A stretch of 64,000 nt of DNA from Jidongwangia harbinensis. GTDB taxonomy: Bacteria; Actinomycetota; Actinomycetes; Mycobacteriales; Micromonosporaceae. Below are positions 16,155-24,621 of the stretch, in pieces. The notes beneath the pieces are model-generated. The model searched no databases. It saw only the letters and a list, made by a program, of their open reading frames with translations, and was not told the DNA's origin. Numbering within the stretch: position 1 is the first letter of the stretch; each line of letters opens with the position of its first letter. A program made the position numbers and the translations under genes. The stretch lies in contig NZ_JAIWNC010000010.1 of the NCBI RefSeq assembly GCF_020216025.1, forward strand, positions 231,594-295,593. Direction: 5' to 3'.

Positions 16155-17608
16155 CAGAAGACCTCCGCGATCCCGGCCTCCTGCAGTGGGTGCGCGCCCC
16201 GGTGGCGTCCCGGCACCTCACCGCAGAGCCGGGGGGTGGGGAACACCTTGCCCGGGTTGGACAGTCCGGCCGGGTCGAACGCGCACCGGACGAGCTGCAT
16301 GGTGTCCAGGTCGTCCGCGGTGAACATGCGCGGCATGTAGCGCGACTTGTCCATGCCGACGCCGTGTTCGCCGGTGATCGAGCCGCCGTACTCGATGCAC
16401 AGGTCGATGATGGCGCCGGACACCTCCTCGGCGCGTTCGGCCTCGCCGGGCACCTCGGCGTCGAACAGCACCAGCGGGTGCAGGTTGCCGTCGCCGGCGT
16501 GGAAGACGTTCGCCACCCGGATGCCGTGGTCCCCGGCGAGCGTGCCGATCCGGCGCAGCACCTCGGGCAGGGCGGTGCGCGGGATCACCCCGTCCTGGAC
16601 GATGTAGTCGGAGCTGATCCGGCCCACCGCGGCGAACGCGGACTTGCGGCCCTTCCAGAACAGCGCCCGCTCGGCGTCGTCGGCGGCCACCCGGATCTCG
16701 AACGCGCCGTTGTCCCGGCACAGTGTCCGTACCTCGTCGAACTGTGCGCTCACCTCGGCCGCCGGCCCGTCCAGTTCGACGATCAGGACGGCGCCGGCGC
16801 CGGCCGGGTAGCCGCACGCCACGGCCGCTTCGGCCGCCTCGATGGCGAGCGCGTCCATCATCTCCACGGCCGCGGGCACCACCCCGGCGGCGATGATCGC
16901 GGAGACGGCGGCGCCGGCCTGGTCGGTGGAGGCGAACGCCGCGAGCAGGGTACGCACCGACTCCGGCAACCGGACCAGCTTGAGCGTCACCTCGACCGCG
17001 ATGCCCAGCGTGCCCTCGGCGCCGACGAACGCGCCGAGCAGGTCGTACCCGGGTGCGTCCGGTGCGCGGCCGCCCAGCCGGACCAGGTCGCCGTCCGGGG
17101 TGACGACCCGGGCGCCGGTGACGTGGTGGGCGGTGAAGCCGTACTTGAGGCAGTGTGCGCCGCCGGAGTTCTCCGCCACGTTGCCGCCGATCGAGCAGAT
17201 CTGCTGGCTGGAGGGGTCCGGTGCGTAGTAGTACCCGTGCGGGGTGGCGGCCCGCGTGACGTGCAGATTGATCACGCCCGGTTCGACCACGGCGCGTTCG
17301 TCGGCGGGGGAGACGTCGCGGATCTCCCGCATCTGCGAGGTGACGACGAGGACGCCGTCGGCGTGCGGCAGGGCGCCGCCGGAGAGGCCGGTGCCGGAAC
17401 CGCGGGCCACGAACGGCACGTTCGCGGCCACGCACGCGCGGACCACGGCGGCGCACTCCTCGGCGGTGTGCGGGAACGCCACCAGCGCCGGGATCACCTT
17501 GTAGTGGGCCAGGCCGTCGCATTCGTACGTGCGCAACTGCTGCCGGTCGCTGAGCACCCGCTCGGCGCCGAGCACGGCCCGCAGCCGGCCGGCGAGAACG
17601 TCGATCAT
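16154..17608 (-). CDS. glcD: Glycolate/D-lactate oxidase FAD subunit
   Basis: A 484-residue FAD-dependent 2-hydroxyacid oxidase subunit, close to the usual GlcD length. The FAD-binding signature is FVARGSGTGLSGGALP (about 69-84), followed by SIGGNVAENSGGAHCLKYG. The C-terminal cap carries the catalytic-side motifs NVFHAGDGNLHP and GSITGEHGVGMDK. It oxidises glycolate to glyoxylate or D-lactate to pyruvate; which one cannot be told from sequence. The ATG at 17606-17608 is preceded by GGGAGG, and the open frame upstream to 17740 is ignored. First gene of glcDEF, divergent from the ebo-like operon. Confidence 0.94.
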   Translation of the reverse strand: MIDVLAGRLRAVLGAERVLSDRQQLRTYECDGLAHYKVIPALVAFPHTAEECAAVVRACVAANVPFVARGSGTGLSGGALPHADGVLVVTSQMREIRDVSPADERAVVEPGVINLHVTRAATPHGYYYAPDPSSQQICSIGGNVAENSGGAHCLKYGFTAHHVTGARVVTPDGDLVRLGGRAPDAPGYDLLGAFVGAEGTLGIAVEVTLKLVRLPESVRTLLAAFASTDQAGAAVSAIIAAGVVPAAVEMMDALAIEAAEAAVACGYPAGAGAVLIVELDGPAAEVSAQFDEVRTLCRDNGAFEIRVAADDAERALFWKGRKSAFAAVGRISSDYIVQDGVIPRTALPEVLRRIGTLAGDHGIRVANVFHAGDGNLHPLVLFDAEVPGEAERAEEVSGAIIDLCIEYGGSITGEHGVGMDKSRYMPRMFTADDLDTMQLVRCAFDPAGLSNPGKVFPTPRLCGEVPGRHRGAHPLQEAGIAEVF

Positions 17609-17886
17609 GCGATCCTCCCGTCGCCGGCCCTGCTCGTAACGTAACCGCCGATTGGCGGACAGCGGAACCATCCGGGACTTTTGTCCGATGCGACGGAAGT
17701 TGCCGACCGGAGTGAAGAAGTTTCTGTTACGGGGTTTCATTTCTGTCTATGCACGGCTAGCGTCCAGACATACGTAACACGCCGGACACGGTTGCCAATC
17801 GGGGACACCACAACGACACAATCCTGCCCATCCCTCGGGCCGTTCGACCGTGCCCGCGCAGCGGAACCGAAGGAGAGGGACGCGGC
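17609..17886. promoter_or_regulatory. Divergent promoter region between glcDEF and the ebo-like operon
   Basis: This 278-bp gap is relatively AT-rich around 17700-17760 and holds no gene. CCGATTGGC at 17648-17656 and its exact reverse complement GCCAATCGG at 17794-17802 form a widely spaced inverted pair, one near each gene start. This might be a looping operator, but nine bases at this distance can occur by chance. AAGGAGAGG at 17870-17878 is the ribosome site of the first ebo-like gene. Confidence 0.45.
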
Positions 17887-19017
17887 ATGCGAACCGGAAT
17901 CTGGCTGATCGGAGCGCGCGGCTCGGTGGCGGTCACCGCCACCGTCGGCGCGCTGGCGGTACGGGCCCGGCTGACCGACACCACCGGCTGCGTCACCGAA
18001 CTGCCGCCGTTACGCGTACCGTCGCTGCCCGCCTGGACCGACCTGGTGATCGGCGGCCACGACGTGGTGACCACGCCGGTGCTGAAGAAGGCCGAGGCTC
18101 TCGCCGCGGCCGGGGTCGTGCCGGCCCGGCTGGTCGCGGCGCTGCACGACGAACTCACCGCGCACGAGAACGACCTGCGCCCGCTGCCGTCCGCCGCCAC
18201 CCAGGGCGAGACCGCCGCGCTGATCGCCGCGGACCTGACGGCGTTCCGCCGCCGGTACACACTGGACACGGTGGTGGTGGTCAACGTGTCCACGACGGAA
18301 CCGGCCCCGCACCCACACGCCGCGCACGACCACCTGGACACGCTCGCCGACGCGCTGCGCCGGTCGCATCCGGTGCTGCCGGCCAGTGCGCTCGCCGCGT
18401 ACGCCGCGTTCACCGCCGACTGCGCCTACGTGGAGTTCACCCCGTCCACCGGGGCCCGGCTCCCGGCGCTGGACGAGCTGGCCCGGCGCCGCGGCGTGCC
18501 GTACGCCGGCTGCGACGGCAAGACCGGCGAGACGCTGGTGAAGTCCGTGCTGGCGCCGATGTTCGCGCTGCGCAACCTGCGGGTCCGCAGCTGGTCCGGG
18601 CTCAACCTGCTGGGCGGCGGTGACGGCGCCAACCTGGCCGACCCGGCCGCCAACGCCGCCAAGGTGGCCAGCAAGCAGCGCGTGCTCGCCGACGCGCTGG
18701 GCTACCAGCCGGAGGGCACCAGCCGGATCGACTACGTCGAGGACATCGGCGACTTCAAGACCGCCTGGGACCTGGTCACGTTCTCCGGGTTCCTGGGCAC
18801 CGGGATGCGGCTGGAGTTCACCTGGCACGGCTGCGACTCGGCGCTGGCCGCCCCGCTGGTGCTCGACCTGGCCCGGCTCACCGCGGCCGCGCACCGCGCC
18901 GGGCGCTCCGGCCCGCTGCCGGAACTCGGCTTCTTCTTCAAGGACCCGCTGGGCGACGGCCCGTCCGCGCTGGCCGAGCAGTGGGCCGAGCTCACCGCGT
19001 TCGTGGCGGCGCTGTGA
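17887..19017 (+). CDS. Inositol-3-phosphate-synthase-like sugar-phosphate cyclase
   Basis: A 376-residue member of the myo-inositol-phosphate synthase family. This family uses NAD to oxidise, cyclise and reduce a sugar phosphate to a carbocycle. An N-terminal Rossmann motif WLIGARGSVAVTATVGAL (about 5-22) is followed by the catalytic-domain segment DGKTGETLVKSVLAPMFALR and the NLLGGGDGANLADP loop. It is close to the short bacterial form in length. It is the first of eight genes coupled by 1-4-bp overlaps with ebo-type partners, so its product probably feeds a prenylated secondary product rather than bulk inositol. It takes the place that a DHQ-synthase-like EboD holds in cyanobacterial ebo clusters. 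AAGGAGAGG lies upstream of the ATG. Confidence 0.85.
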   Translation: MRTGIWLIGARGSVAVTATVGALAVRARLTDTTGCVTELPPLRVPSLPAWTDLVIGGHDVVTTPVLKKAEALAAAGVVPARLVAALHDELTAHENDLRPLPSAATQGETAALIAADLTAFRRRYTLDTVVVVNVSTTEPAPHPHAAHDHLDTLADALRRSHPVLPASALAAYAAFTADCAYVEFTPSTGARLPALDELARRRGVPYAGCDGKTGETLVKSVLAPMFALRNLRVRSWSGLNLLGGGDGANLADPAANAAKVASKQRVLADALGYQPEGTSRIDYVEDIGDFKTAWDLVTFSGFLGTGMRLEFTWHGCDSALAAPLVLDLARLTAAAHRAGRSGPLPELGFFFKDPLGDGPSALAEQWAELTAFVAAL

Positions 19018-19862
19018 ACCTGTCTGCTCTGCTCGAACTGGTCCGGGCGCCGGCCGCGTTGTCGGTGCCCGGCGACGTGGTGGCCGGTGCCGCCGCGGCG
19101 AACCTGGTGGACCGGCGGACGGCCGGCCTGGCCTGCTCGTCGGTGTGCCTGTACTGGGCCGGGATGGCCGCGAACGACTGGGCCGACCGGGCGCTGGACG
19201 CGGTCGAGCGCCCCGAGCGGCCGATCCCGTCCGGCCGGATCTCGCCACCGGCCGCGCTCGGGGTGGCGGCCGGGCTGACCGCCGCCGGCCTGGTCGCGGC
19301 CGGTCTCGGCGGCGGACGGCGGTCGCTGGGCGTGGCGACCGCCCTGGCCGCCGCGGTGTGGTTCTACGACCTGCGCCTGAAGAACACCGCGGCGGGCCCG
19401 GCCGGCATGGCCGCCTGCCGGGCGCTGGACGTGCTGCTGGGCGCGAGCCGGGGACGGATGGCGCGGGCGGTGCCGGCCGCGGCCACGGTGGCCGTGCACA
19501 CCTGGACCGTGACCGAGCTGTCCCGCCGCGAGGTGTCCGGCGCGCGACCCGGCCTGGCCGCCGCGACGATGGCGGTCACCGCCGCCCTGACCGGCGTGGT
19601 GGCGGCGCAACGGCAGAGCTCCGGCCCGGTAGTGGCCGGTCTCGCCGCGACCTACGCCTGGCGCTACGGCCGGGCGCAGGCGGCCGTGTTCACCGATCCG
19701 GCCGCCGGGACCGTGCGCAAGGCGGTCGGCGCCGGCATCACCTCGCTGCCCGCCCTGCAGGGTGCGCTGGCGGCCCGGGCCGGCGCGCCCTGGGCCGGTG
19801 TCGCCGTCGCGTCGGCCGCGCCGGTGGCCTCGGCGCTGGTCCGGAAGGTGTCCGCGACATGA
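19014..19862 (+). CDS. eboC: UbiA-type prenyltransferase, EboC-like
   Basis: A 282-residue integral membrane prenyltransferase. The first Asp-rich motif is NDWADRALD (54-62), and the second-site region is FYDLRLKNT (about 118-126), matching the UbiA magnesium-diphosphate binding sites. Roughly seven to eight hydrophobic helices fill the rest. The family moves an isoprenyl group from a polyprenyl diphosphate to an acceptor; here the acceptor may be a cyclitol made by the preceding gene. The GTG start at 19014 overlaps the previous stop by four bases (GTGA), and the next gene's ATG overlaps its stop, so expression is tightly coupled. Confidence 0.87.
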   Translation: MNLSALLELVRAPAALSVPGDVVAGAAAANLVDRRTAGLACSSVCLYWAGMAANDWADRALDAVERPERPIPSGRISPPAALGVAAGLTAAGLVAAGLGGGRRSLGVATALAAAVWFYDLRLKNTAAGPAGMAACRALDVLLGASRGRMARAVPAAATVAVHTWTVTELSRREVSGARPGLAAATMAVTAALTGVVAAQRQSSGPVVAGLAATYAWRYGRAQAAVFTDPAAGTVRKAVGAGITSLPALQGALAARAGAPWAGVAVASAAPVASALVRKVSAT

Positions 19863-20716
19863 GCACACTGCGATTCGGGTACGGCACCAACGGTTTCGCC
19901 AACCATCGCCTCGCCGACGCGGTCACGGTCATCGCCGGCCTCGGCTACCGGGGCGTGGCGCTCACCCTCGACCAGGACCACCTGGACCCGTTCGCGCCGG
20001 ACGCCGCCCGGCAGGTCGCCCGCGCCGCCGACCTGCTGCGCGAGCACGACCTGGCGGTGGTGATCGAGACCGGCGCCCGCTACCTGCTCGACCCGTGGCG
20101 CAAGCACGCGCCGACGTTCCTGCACGACGACCGGGAACTCCGCCTGCGGTTCCTGCGCCGGGCCGTGGTGATCGGCTCGGACCTCGGTGCCGAGGCGGTC
20201 TCCTGCTGGGCCGGGGTCCGCCCGCCGGACGTGCACCCGGACCTGGCGTGGCGGCGGCTGGTCGACGGCGTCGCGGAGATCACCGAGGTGGCCGCGGCGG
20301 CGGGCGTGCCGCTGGGCTTCGAGCCGGAGCCCGGGATGCTGGTCGAGGACCTCGCCGGGTGGCGGCGGCTGCGGGCCGAACTGGGCGCGCCGGCGGTGTT
20401 CGGGCTCACCCTCGACATCGGACACCTGCGGTGCCTGGAGCCGGTCGGCGTGCCGGAGAGCGTCGCCGCGGTGGTCGAGCACGTGGTGAACGTGCAGATC
20501 GACGACATGCGCCGGGGCGTGCACGAACACCTGGAGTTCGGCGACGGCGAGATCGACTTCCCGCCGGTGCTGCGGGCGCTGACCGACGGCGGGTACCGCG
20601 GCCTGGTCGCCGTGGAGCTGCCCCGGCACTCGCACGCCGCGCCGGACGTGGCGCGCCGGTCGATCGAGTTCCTCACCGACGCGGCGAAGGCGGCGGAGCA
20701 GGGAGGCGTGCGATGA
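19859..20716 (+). CDS. Sugar phosphate isomerase/epimerase (xylose-isomerase-like TIM barrel)
   Basis: A 285-residue AP-endonuclease-2/xylose-isomerase-like TIM barrel. It opens FGYGTNGFANHRLADAV. Metal-ligand candidates are Glu in LGFEPEPGMLVED, Asp/His in LTLDIGHLRC, the VNVQIDDMRRG strand and Glu in LVAVELPRHSHAA. It probably isomerises or epimerises a sugar or cyclitol intermediate of the pathway. It is one of two such barrels in the operon; the larger EboE follows two genes later. ATGA overlaps couple it to both neighbours. Confidence 0.85.
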   Translation: MSTLRFGYGTNGFANHRLADAVTVIAGLGYRGVALTLDQDHLDPFAPDAARQVARAADLLREHDLAVVIETGARYLLDPWRKHAPTFLHDDRELRLRFLRRAVVIGSDLGAEAVSCWAGVRPPDVHPDLAWRRLVDGVAEITEVAAAAGVPLGFEPEPGMLVEDLAGWRRLRAELGAPAVFGLTLDIGHLRCLEPVGVPESVAAVVEHVVNVQIDDMRRGVHEHLEFGDGEIDFPPVLRALTDGGYRGLVAVELPRHSHAAPDVARRSIEFLTDAAKAAEQGGVR

Positions 20717-21285
20717 CCGTCGAGGAGCTGCGCCGGGCCACCGATCCGGCCTGGCTCGCCACCGCCGAGAAGCAGGTGCGGGCCGACCCGGACGCGGCCG
20801 GGCCGCTGTTCGCCCGGGCCGCCCGGGCGCTCGGCCGGGGCCGGCTGCGCGGCGTGCCGGGCTGGACCGCCGCCGAGGCCGGGCGGGCGGTGCTGCTGTC
20901 CCTGCTGCCGCCGGACCACGTGGTCCGGCTGTACCAGCAGGGTGACACGGCCGAGCGGCTGGCCGTGCTGAAGGCGCTGCCGCTGCTCGACATCGGCGAC
21001 GCCGGCGTGCCGCTGCTGCACGACGCGCTGCGCGCTAACGACCCCCGGCTGGTGGCCGCGGCCCTGGGCCGGTGCGCCACCCACCTGGACGCGGCGACCT
21101 GGCGGCAGGGCGTGGTCAAGTGCGTGTTCATGGGCGTGCCGCTGGACCGGGTGGACCGTCTCGACGAACGCGCCGACGCCGAACTGGCCGCCATGCTGAC
21201 CGGCCTCGCCGAGGAACGCGCGGCCGCCGGACGCACCATGCCCCCCGACGCCGTGGCGTTGCTGACCCGGATGGAGAAGCAGTGA
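20713..21285 (+). CDS. eboA: EboA-family protein
   Basis: A 190-residue protein of the EboA family, whose biochemical role is unknown. The family features are an alpha-helical body with LLPPDHVVRLYQQGDTAERLAVLKALPLLDIG, then NDPRLVAAALGRCA and a VVKCVFMGVPLDRVDRLDERAD segment near the end. It is soluble, with no signal peptide. Its presence, beside TatD (EboB), UbiA (EboC) and EboE homologues, is what identifies this operon as an ebo cluster. The ATG overlaps the previous stop by four bases, and its own stop shares one base with the next ATG. Confidence 0.87.
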   Translation: MTVEELRRATDPAWLATAEKQVRADPDAAGPLFARAARALGRGRLRGVPGWTAAEAGRAVLLSLLPPDHVVRLYQQGDTAERLAVLKALPLLDIGDAGVPLLHDALRANDPRLVAAALGRCATHLDAATWRQGVVKCVFMGVPLDRVDRLDERADAELAAMLTGLAEERAAAGRTMPPDAVALLTRMEKQ

Positions 21286-22136
21286 TGCGCATCTTCGACC
21301 CGCACATCCACATGACCTCACGGACCACCGACGACTACACCGCGATGGCCGCGCACGGCGTCCGGGCCGTGGTGGAGCCGGCGTTCTGGCTGGGCCAGCC
21401 GCGCACCAGCCCGGGTTCGTTCGCCGACTACTTCGACTCGCTGATCGGCTGGGAGCCGTACCGGGCCTCGCAGTTCGGCATCCGGCACCACGCCACGCTG
21501 GCACTGAACCCCAAGGAGGCCAACGACCCGCGCTGCCGCGGCGTGCTCGATCTGCTGCCGCGGTACCTGGACAAGGACGGGGTGGTGGCGGTCGGCGAGA
21601 TCGGGTACGACGCGATGACGCCGGCCGAGGACGAGGCGTTCGCCGCCCAGCTCGCGCTCGCCGTCGAATACGAACTGCCGGCCCTGGTGCACACCCCGCA
21701 CCGGGACAAGGCCAGCGGCACCAAGCGGAGTCTCGACGTGGTCCGCGAGTCCGGCATCGCACCCGGCCGGGTACTGATCGACCACCTCAACGAGGTCACC
21801 GTCGGGCAGGTCCGCGACACCGGCTGCTGGATGGGGTTCTCGATCTACCCGGAGACCAAGATGTCGCCGCCGCGGATGGTGGAGATCCTGAAGGAGCACG
21901 GCCTGGAACGGATGCTGGTCAACTCCGCCGCGGACTGGGGCAAGAGCGACCCGCTGCTGACCGTACGGACCGCCGAGGCGATGCTCGCGGCCGGCTTCTC
22001 CGCCGACGACGTGGACCGGGTGCTGTGGCGCAACCCGGTCGAGTTCTACGGCCAGTCGCAGAAACTCGACCTCTCCGACGTCGAGGCGCCGGAGGCCACC
22101 TTCGCCGGCAGCTCGATCCTGCGGGGCGGCAGCTGA
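21285..22136 (+). CDS. eboB: TatD-family metal-dependent hydrolase, EboB-like
   Basis: A 283-residue amidohydrolase-fold protein. The metal-binding H-x-H is in DPHIHMTSR at the N-terminus. Further ligands are likely in VGEIGYDAM, LVHTPHRDK and LIDHLNEV, and the final barrel acid is in VNSAADWGKSD. TatD proteins are nominally DNases, but within ebo clusters the EboB homologue is thought to act on a small-molecule intermediate. TGATG junctions couple it to eboA and eboE. Confidence 0.87.
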   Translation: MRIFDPHIHMTSRTTDDYTAMAAHGVRAVVEPAFWLGQPRTSPGSFADYFDSLIGWEPYRASQFGIRHHATLALNPKEANDPRCRGVLDLLPRYLDKDGVVAVGEIGYDAMTPAEDEAFAAQLALAVEYELPALVHTPHRDKASGTKRSLDVVRESGIAPGRVLIDHLNEVTVGQVRDTGCWMGFSIYPETKMSPPRMVEILKEHGLERMLVNSAADWGKSDPLLTVRTAEAMLAAGFSADDVDRVLWRNPVEFYGQSQKLDLSDVEAPEATFAGSSILRGGS

Positions 22137-23266
22137 TGCGGCTGCGGCACCGCGACGGCCAGGTCGTGCACCTGTCCTACTGCACCAACGTGCACGCCGC
22201 CGAGGACCTGGACGGCATCCTGGCCCAGCTGGACACGTACGCGGTGCCGGTCCGGGAGCGGCTCGGCACCGACGTGCTCGGCCTCGGGCTGTGGCTGGCC
22301 GCGCCGGCCGCCGACGCGCTGGTCACCGACCCGGCGGCGCTGCGCCGGCTCAAGACCGCGCTGCACGCCCGCGGGCTGGAGGTGGTCACGCTCAACGGTT
22401 TCCCGTACGCGGCGTTCCAGCAGCCGGTCGTCAAGGGCGCCGTCTACCAGCCGGACTGGACGTCGCCGGCGCGGCTGGCGTACACCGTGAACCTGGCCCG
22501 GATCCTGGCCGAGCTGCTGCCCGCGGACGCGGCCCGGGGCTCGGTGTCCACGCTGCCGCTCGCCTGGCGTACCCCCTGGGATCCGGACCGGGCCGGCACC
22601 TGCCGCCGCGCGCTGGACGACCTGGCCGCCGAACTGGCCCGCCTGGACCGGGAGGTCCGGGTCGCGTTCGAACCGGAACCCGGCTGCGTCGTGGAGACCA
22701 CCAGCCAGGCCGCCGAGGCGTTGCGCGACGCGGACACCGGCCGGCTCGGCGTCTGCCTCGACCTGGCCCACCTGGCCTGCGCCTGGGAGGACCCGGCGAC
22801 CGCACTGGCCACGCTGCGCGCGGCCGGCGTGCCGGTGGTCAAGACGCAGGTGTCCGCGGCGCTGGCCAGCGACGACCCGGCGGCGGACGCGGAGGTGCTG
22901 CGGCGGTACGTCGAGCCGCGTTTCCTGCACCAGACCCGCGGCCGTGACGGACTGTCCACCGACGACCTGGACGAGGCACTGGAGCGCTCCGGTGGAACAC
23001 CCTGGCGGATCCACTACCACGTGCCGATCCACGCCGCGCCGGAGCCGCCGCTGCGGGCCACCACCGACGTCCTCACCGCCGCGCTGCGGGAACTGGTCGG
23101 CGGGCCGGCCGCGATCTGCGACCACCTGGACGTCGAGACGTACACCTGGGGTGTGCTGCCCGGGGAACTGCGCCCGGACCGCCCCGCCGAGCTGGTGGCG
23201 GGCATCGCCGCCGAACTCGGCTATGCCCGGACCGTCCTCGAGGAACTGGGAGTCAAAGAAGCATGA
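22136..23266 (+). CDS. eboE: EboE-like TIM-barrel protein
   Basis: A 376-residue xylose-isomerase-like TIM barrel of the EboE type. The opening VVHLSYCTNVHAAEDLDGI and the VVTLNGFPYAAFQQPVVKGAVYQPDW stretch are characteristic of EboE. Metal-ligand candidates are Glu in VAFEPEPGC, Asp in GVCLDLAHLACAWE, and IHYHVPIHAAPEPPL. In Nostoc, ebo genes are needed for export of a scytonemin precursor. The reaction of EboE itself is not established. It is coupled by TGATG upstream and ATGA downstream. Confidence 0.88.
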   Translation: MRLRHRDGQVVHLSYCTNVHAAEDLDGILAQLDTYAVPVRERLGTDVLGLGLWLAAPAADALVTDPAALRRLKTALHARGLEVVTLNGFPYAAFQQPVVKGAVYQPDWTSPARLAYTVNLARILAELLPADAARGSVSTLPLAWRTPWDPDRAGTCRRALDDLAAELARLDREVRVAFEPEPGCVVETTSQAAEALRDADTGRLGVCLDLAHLACAWEDPATALATLRAAGVPVVKTQVSAALASDDPAADAEVLRRYVEPRFLHQTRGRDGLSTDDLDEALERSGGTPWRIHYHVPIHAAPEPPLRATTDVLTAALRELVGGPAAICDHLDVETYTWGVLPGELRPDRPAELVAGIAAELGYARTVLEELGVKEA

Positions 23267-24621
23267 AACCGGTAATCGTCCTCGACGTGGTGGGCCTGAC
23301 GCCGCGCCTGCTGGAGCACATGCCCCGGCTGCGGGCCGTCGCCGACCGCGGCTTCCAGGCGCCGCTGGGCACCGTGCTGCCCGCGGTCACCTGTTCGGTG
23401 CAGTCCACGTTCCTGACCGGCGAGCTGCCGTCCGGGCACGGTGTGGTGGGCAACGGCTGGTTCTTCCGCGACCTCGGCGAGGTGCTGCTGTGGCGCCAGC
23501 ACAACGGGCTGGTCGGCGGCGAGAAGCTGTGGCACGCCGCGCGGCAGGTCCGTCCCGGCTTCACGGTGGCCAACATCTGCTGGTGGTACGCCATGGGCGC
23601 GGACGTGGACTGGACCATCACGCCGCGGCCGGTCTACCACGCCGACGGCCGCAAGGACCCGGACTGCTACACGTACCCGCCCGAGCTGCACGACGAGCTG
23701 GACACGTTCCCGCTGTTCAGCTACTGGGGGGCGCGGGCCGGCCTGGCCTCGTCGGAGTGGATCGTGCGGGCCGCCCGGCACGTCTTCGACACCCGGCACC
23801 CGGACCTGAGCCTGGTCTACGTGCCGCACCTGGACTACGACCTGCAACGCTACGGCCCGTCCGCGCCGCAGGCCGCGGCCGCCGCCCGGGAGCTGGACGC
23901 CACGCTGGCCCCGCTGCTGGACCTGGACGCCACCGTGGTGGTGCTGTCCGAGTACGGCATCACCGACGTGTCCCGCCCGGTCGACATCAACCGGGCCCTG
24001 CGCGCCGACGGCCTGCTGAACGTGCACACCCAGGCCGGCATGGAGTACCTGGATCCGTGGACGTCACGGGCGTTCGCGGTGGCCGACCACCAGATCGCCC
24101 ACGTCTACGTCCGTGATCCGGCCGATCTGCCGGCCGTGGCGAAGCGCTGCGCCGAGCTGCCCGGTGTCGCGGAGGTGCTGGACGCCGAGGGCAAGGCGGC
24201 GCACGGCCTGGACCACGAGCGGGCCGGGGAACTGGTCCTGGTCGCCGATCCGGACGCCTGGTTCACCTACTACTACTGGCTGGACGACGCCCGCGCGCCG
24301 GACTTCGCCCGCCTGGTGGAGATCCATCGCAAACCGGGGTACGACCCGGCGGAGCTGTTCTTCGACCCGGCGAACCCGGGCGCCGCGAAGGCCCGCGGTG
24401 CGAAGGCGCTGCTGCGCAAGAAGCTCGGCATGCGGTACCTGATGAACGTGGTGGGCCTGGACGCCGGGGCCCGCGCGGTCCGCGGCTCGCACGGCCGGCT
24501 GCCCGCCGACCAGTGGGACGCGCCGGTGCTGCTGTGCTCCGATCCGGCCGCGGCCCGGGACAGCGTGGCCGCGACCGAGGTCAAGGACCTGTTGCTGCGG
24601 CTGGCGGGAATCCGGTCGTGA
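23263..24621 (+). CDS. Alkaline-phosphatase-superfamily phosphodiesterase/pyrophosphatase (EboF-like)
   Basis: A 452-residue protein of the type I phosphodiesterase/nucleotide pyrophosphatase family. Visible features are the metal Asp in VIVLDVVGLTP, the Thr nucleophile region PAVTCSVQSTFLTG, YVPHLDYDLQRYG, and later metal ligands in VVVLSEYGITDVS and ADHQIAHVYV. Such enzymes hydrolyse phospho-mono- or diester bonds, here perhaps removing phosphate from a prenylated cyclitol phosphate. A phosphatase of this kind is a regular ebo-cluster member. Its start overlaps the eboE stop by four bases, and its stop overlaps the next GTG by four bases. Confidence 0.86.
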   Translation: MKPVIVLDVVGLTPRLLEHMPRLRAVADRGFQAPLGTVLPAVTCSVQSTFLTGELPSGHGVVGNGWFFRDLGEVLLWRQHNGLVGGEKLWHAARQVRPGFTVANICWWYAMGADVDWTITPRPVYHADGRKDPDCYTYPPELHDELDTFPLFSYWGARAGLASSEWIVRAARHVFDTRHPDLSLVYVPHLDYDLQRYGPSAPQAAAAARELDATLAPLLDLDATVVVLSEYGITDVSRPVDINRALRADGLLNVHTQAGMEYLDPWTSRAFAVADHQIAHVYVRDPADLPAVAKRCAELPGVAEVLDAEGKAAHGLDHERAGELVLVADPDAWFTYYYWLDDARAPDFARLVEIHRKPGYDPAELFFDPANPGAAKARGAKALLRKKLGMRYLMNVVGLDAGARAVRGSHGRLPADQWDAPVLLCSDPAAARDSVAATEVKDLLLRLAGIRS

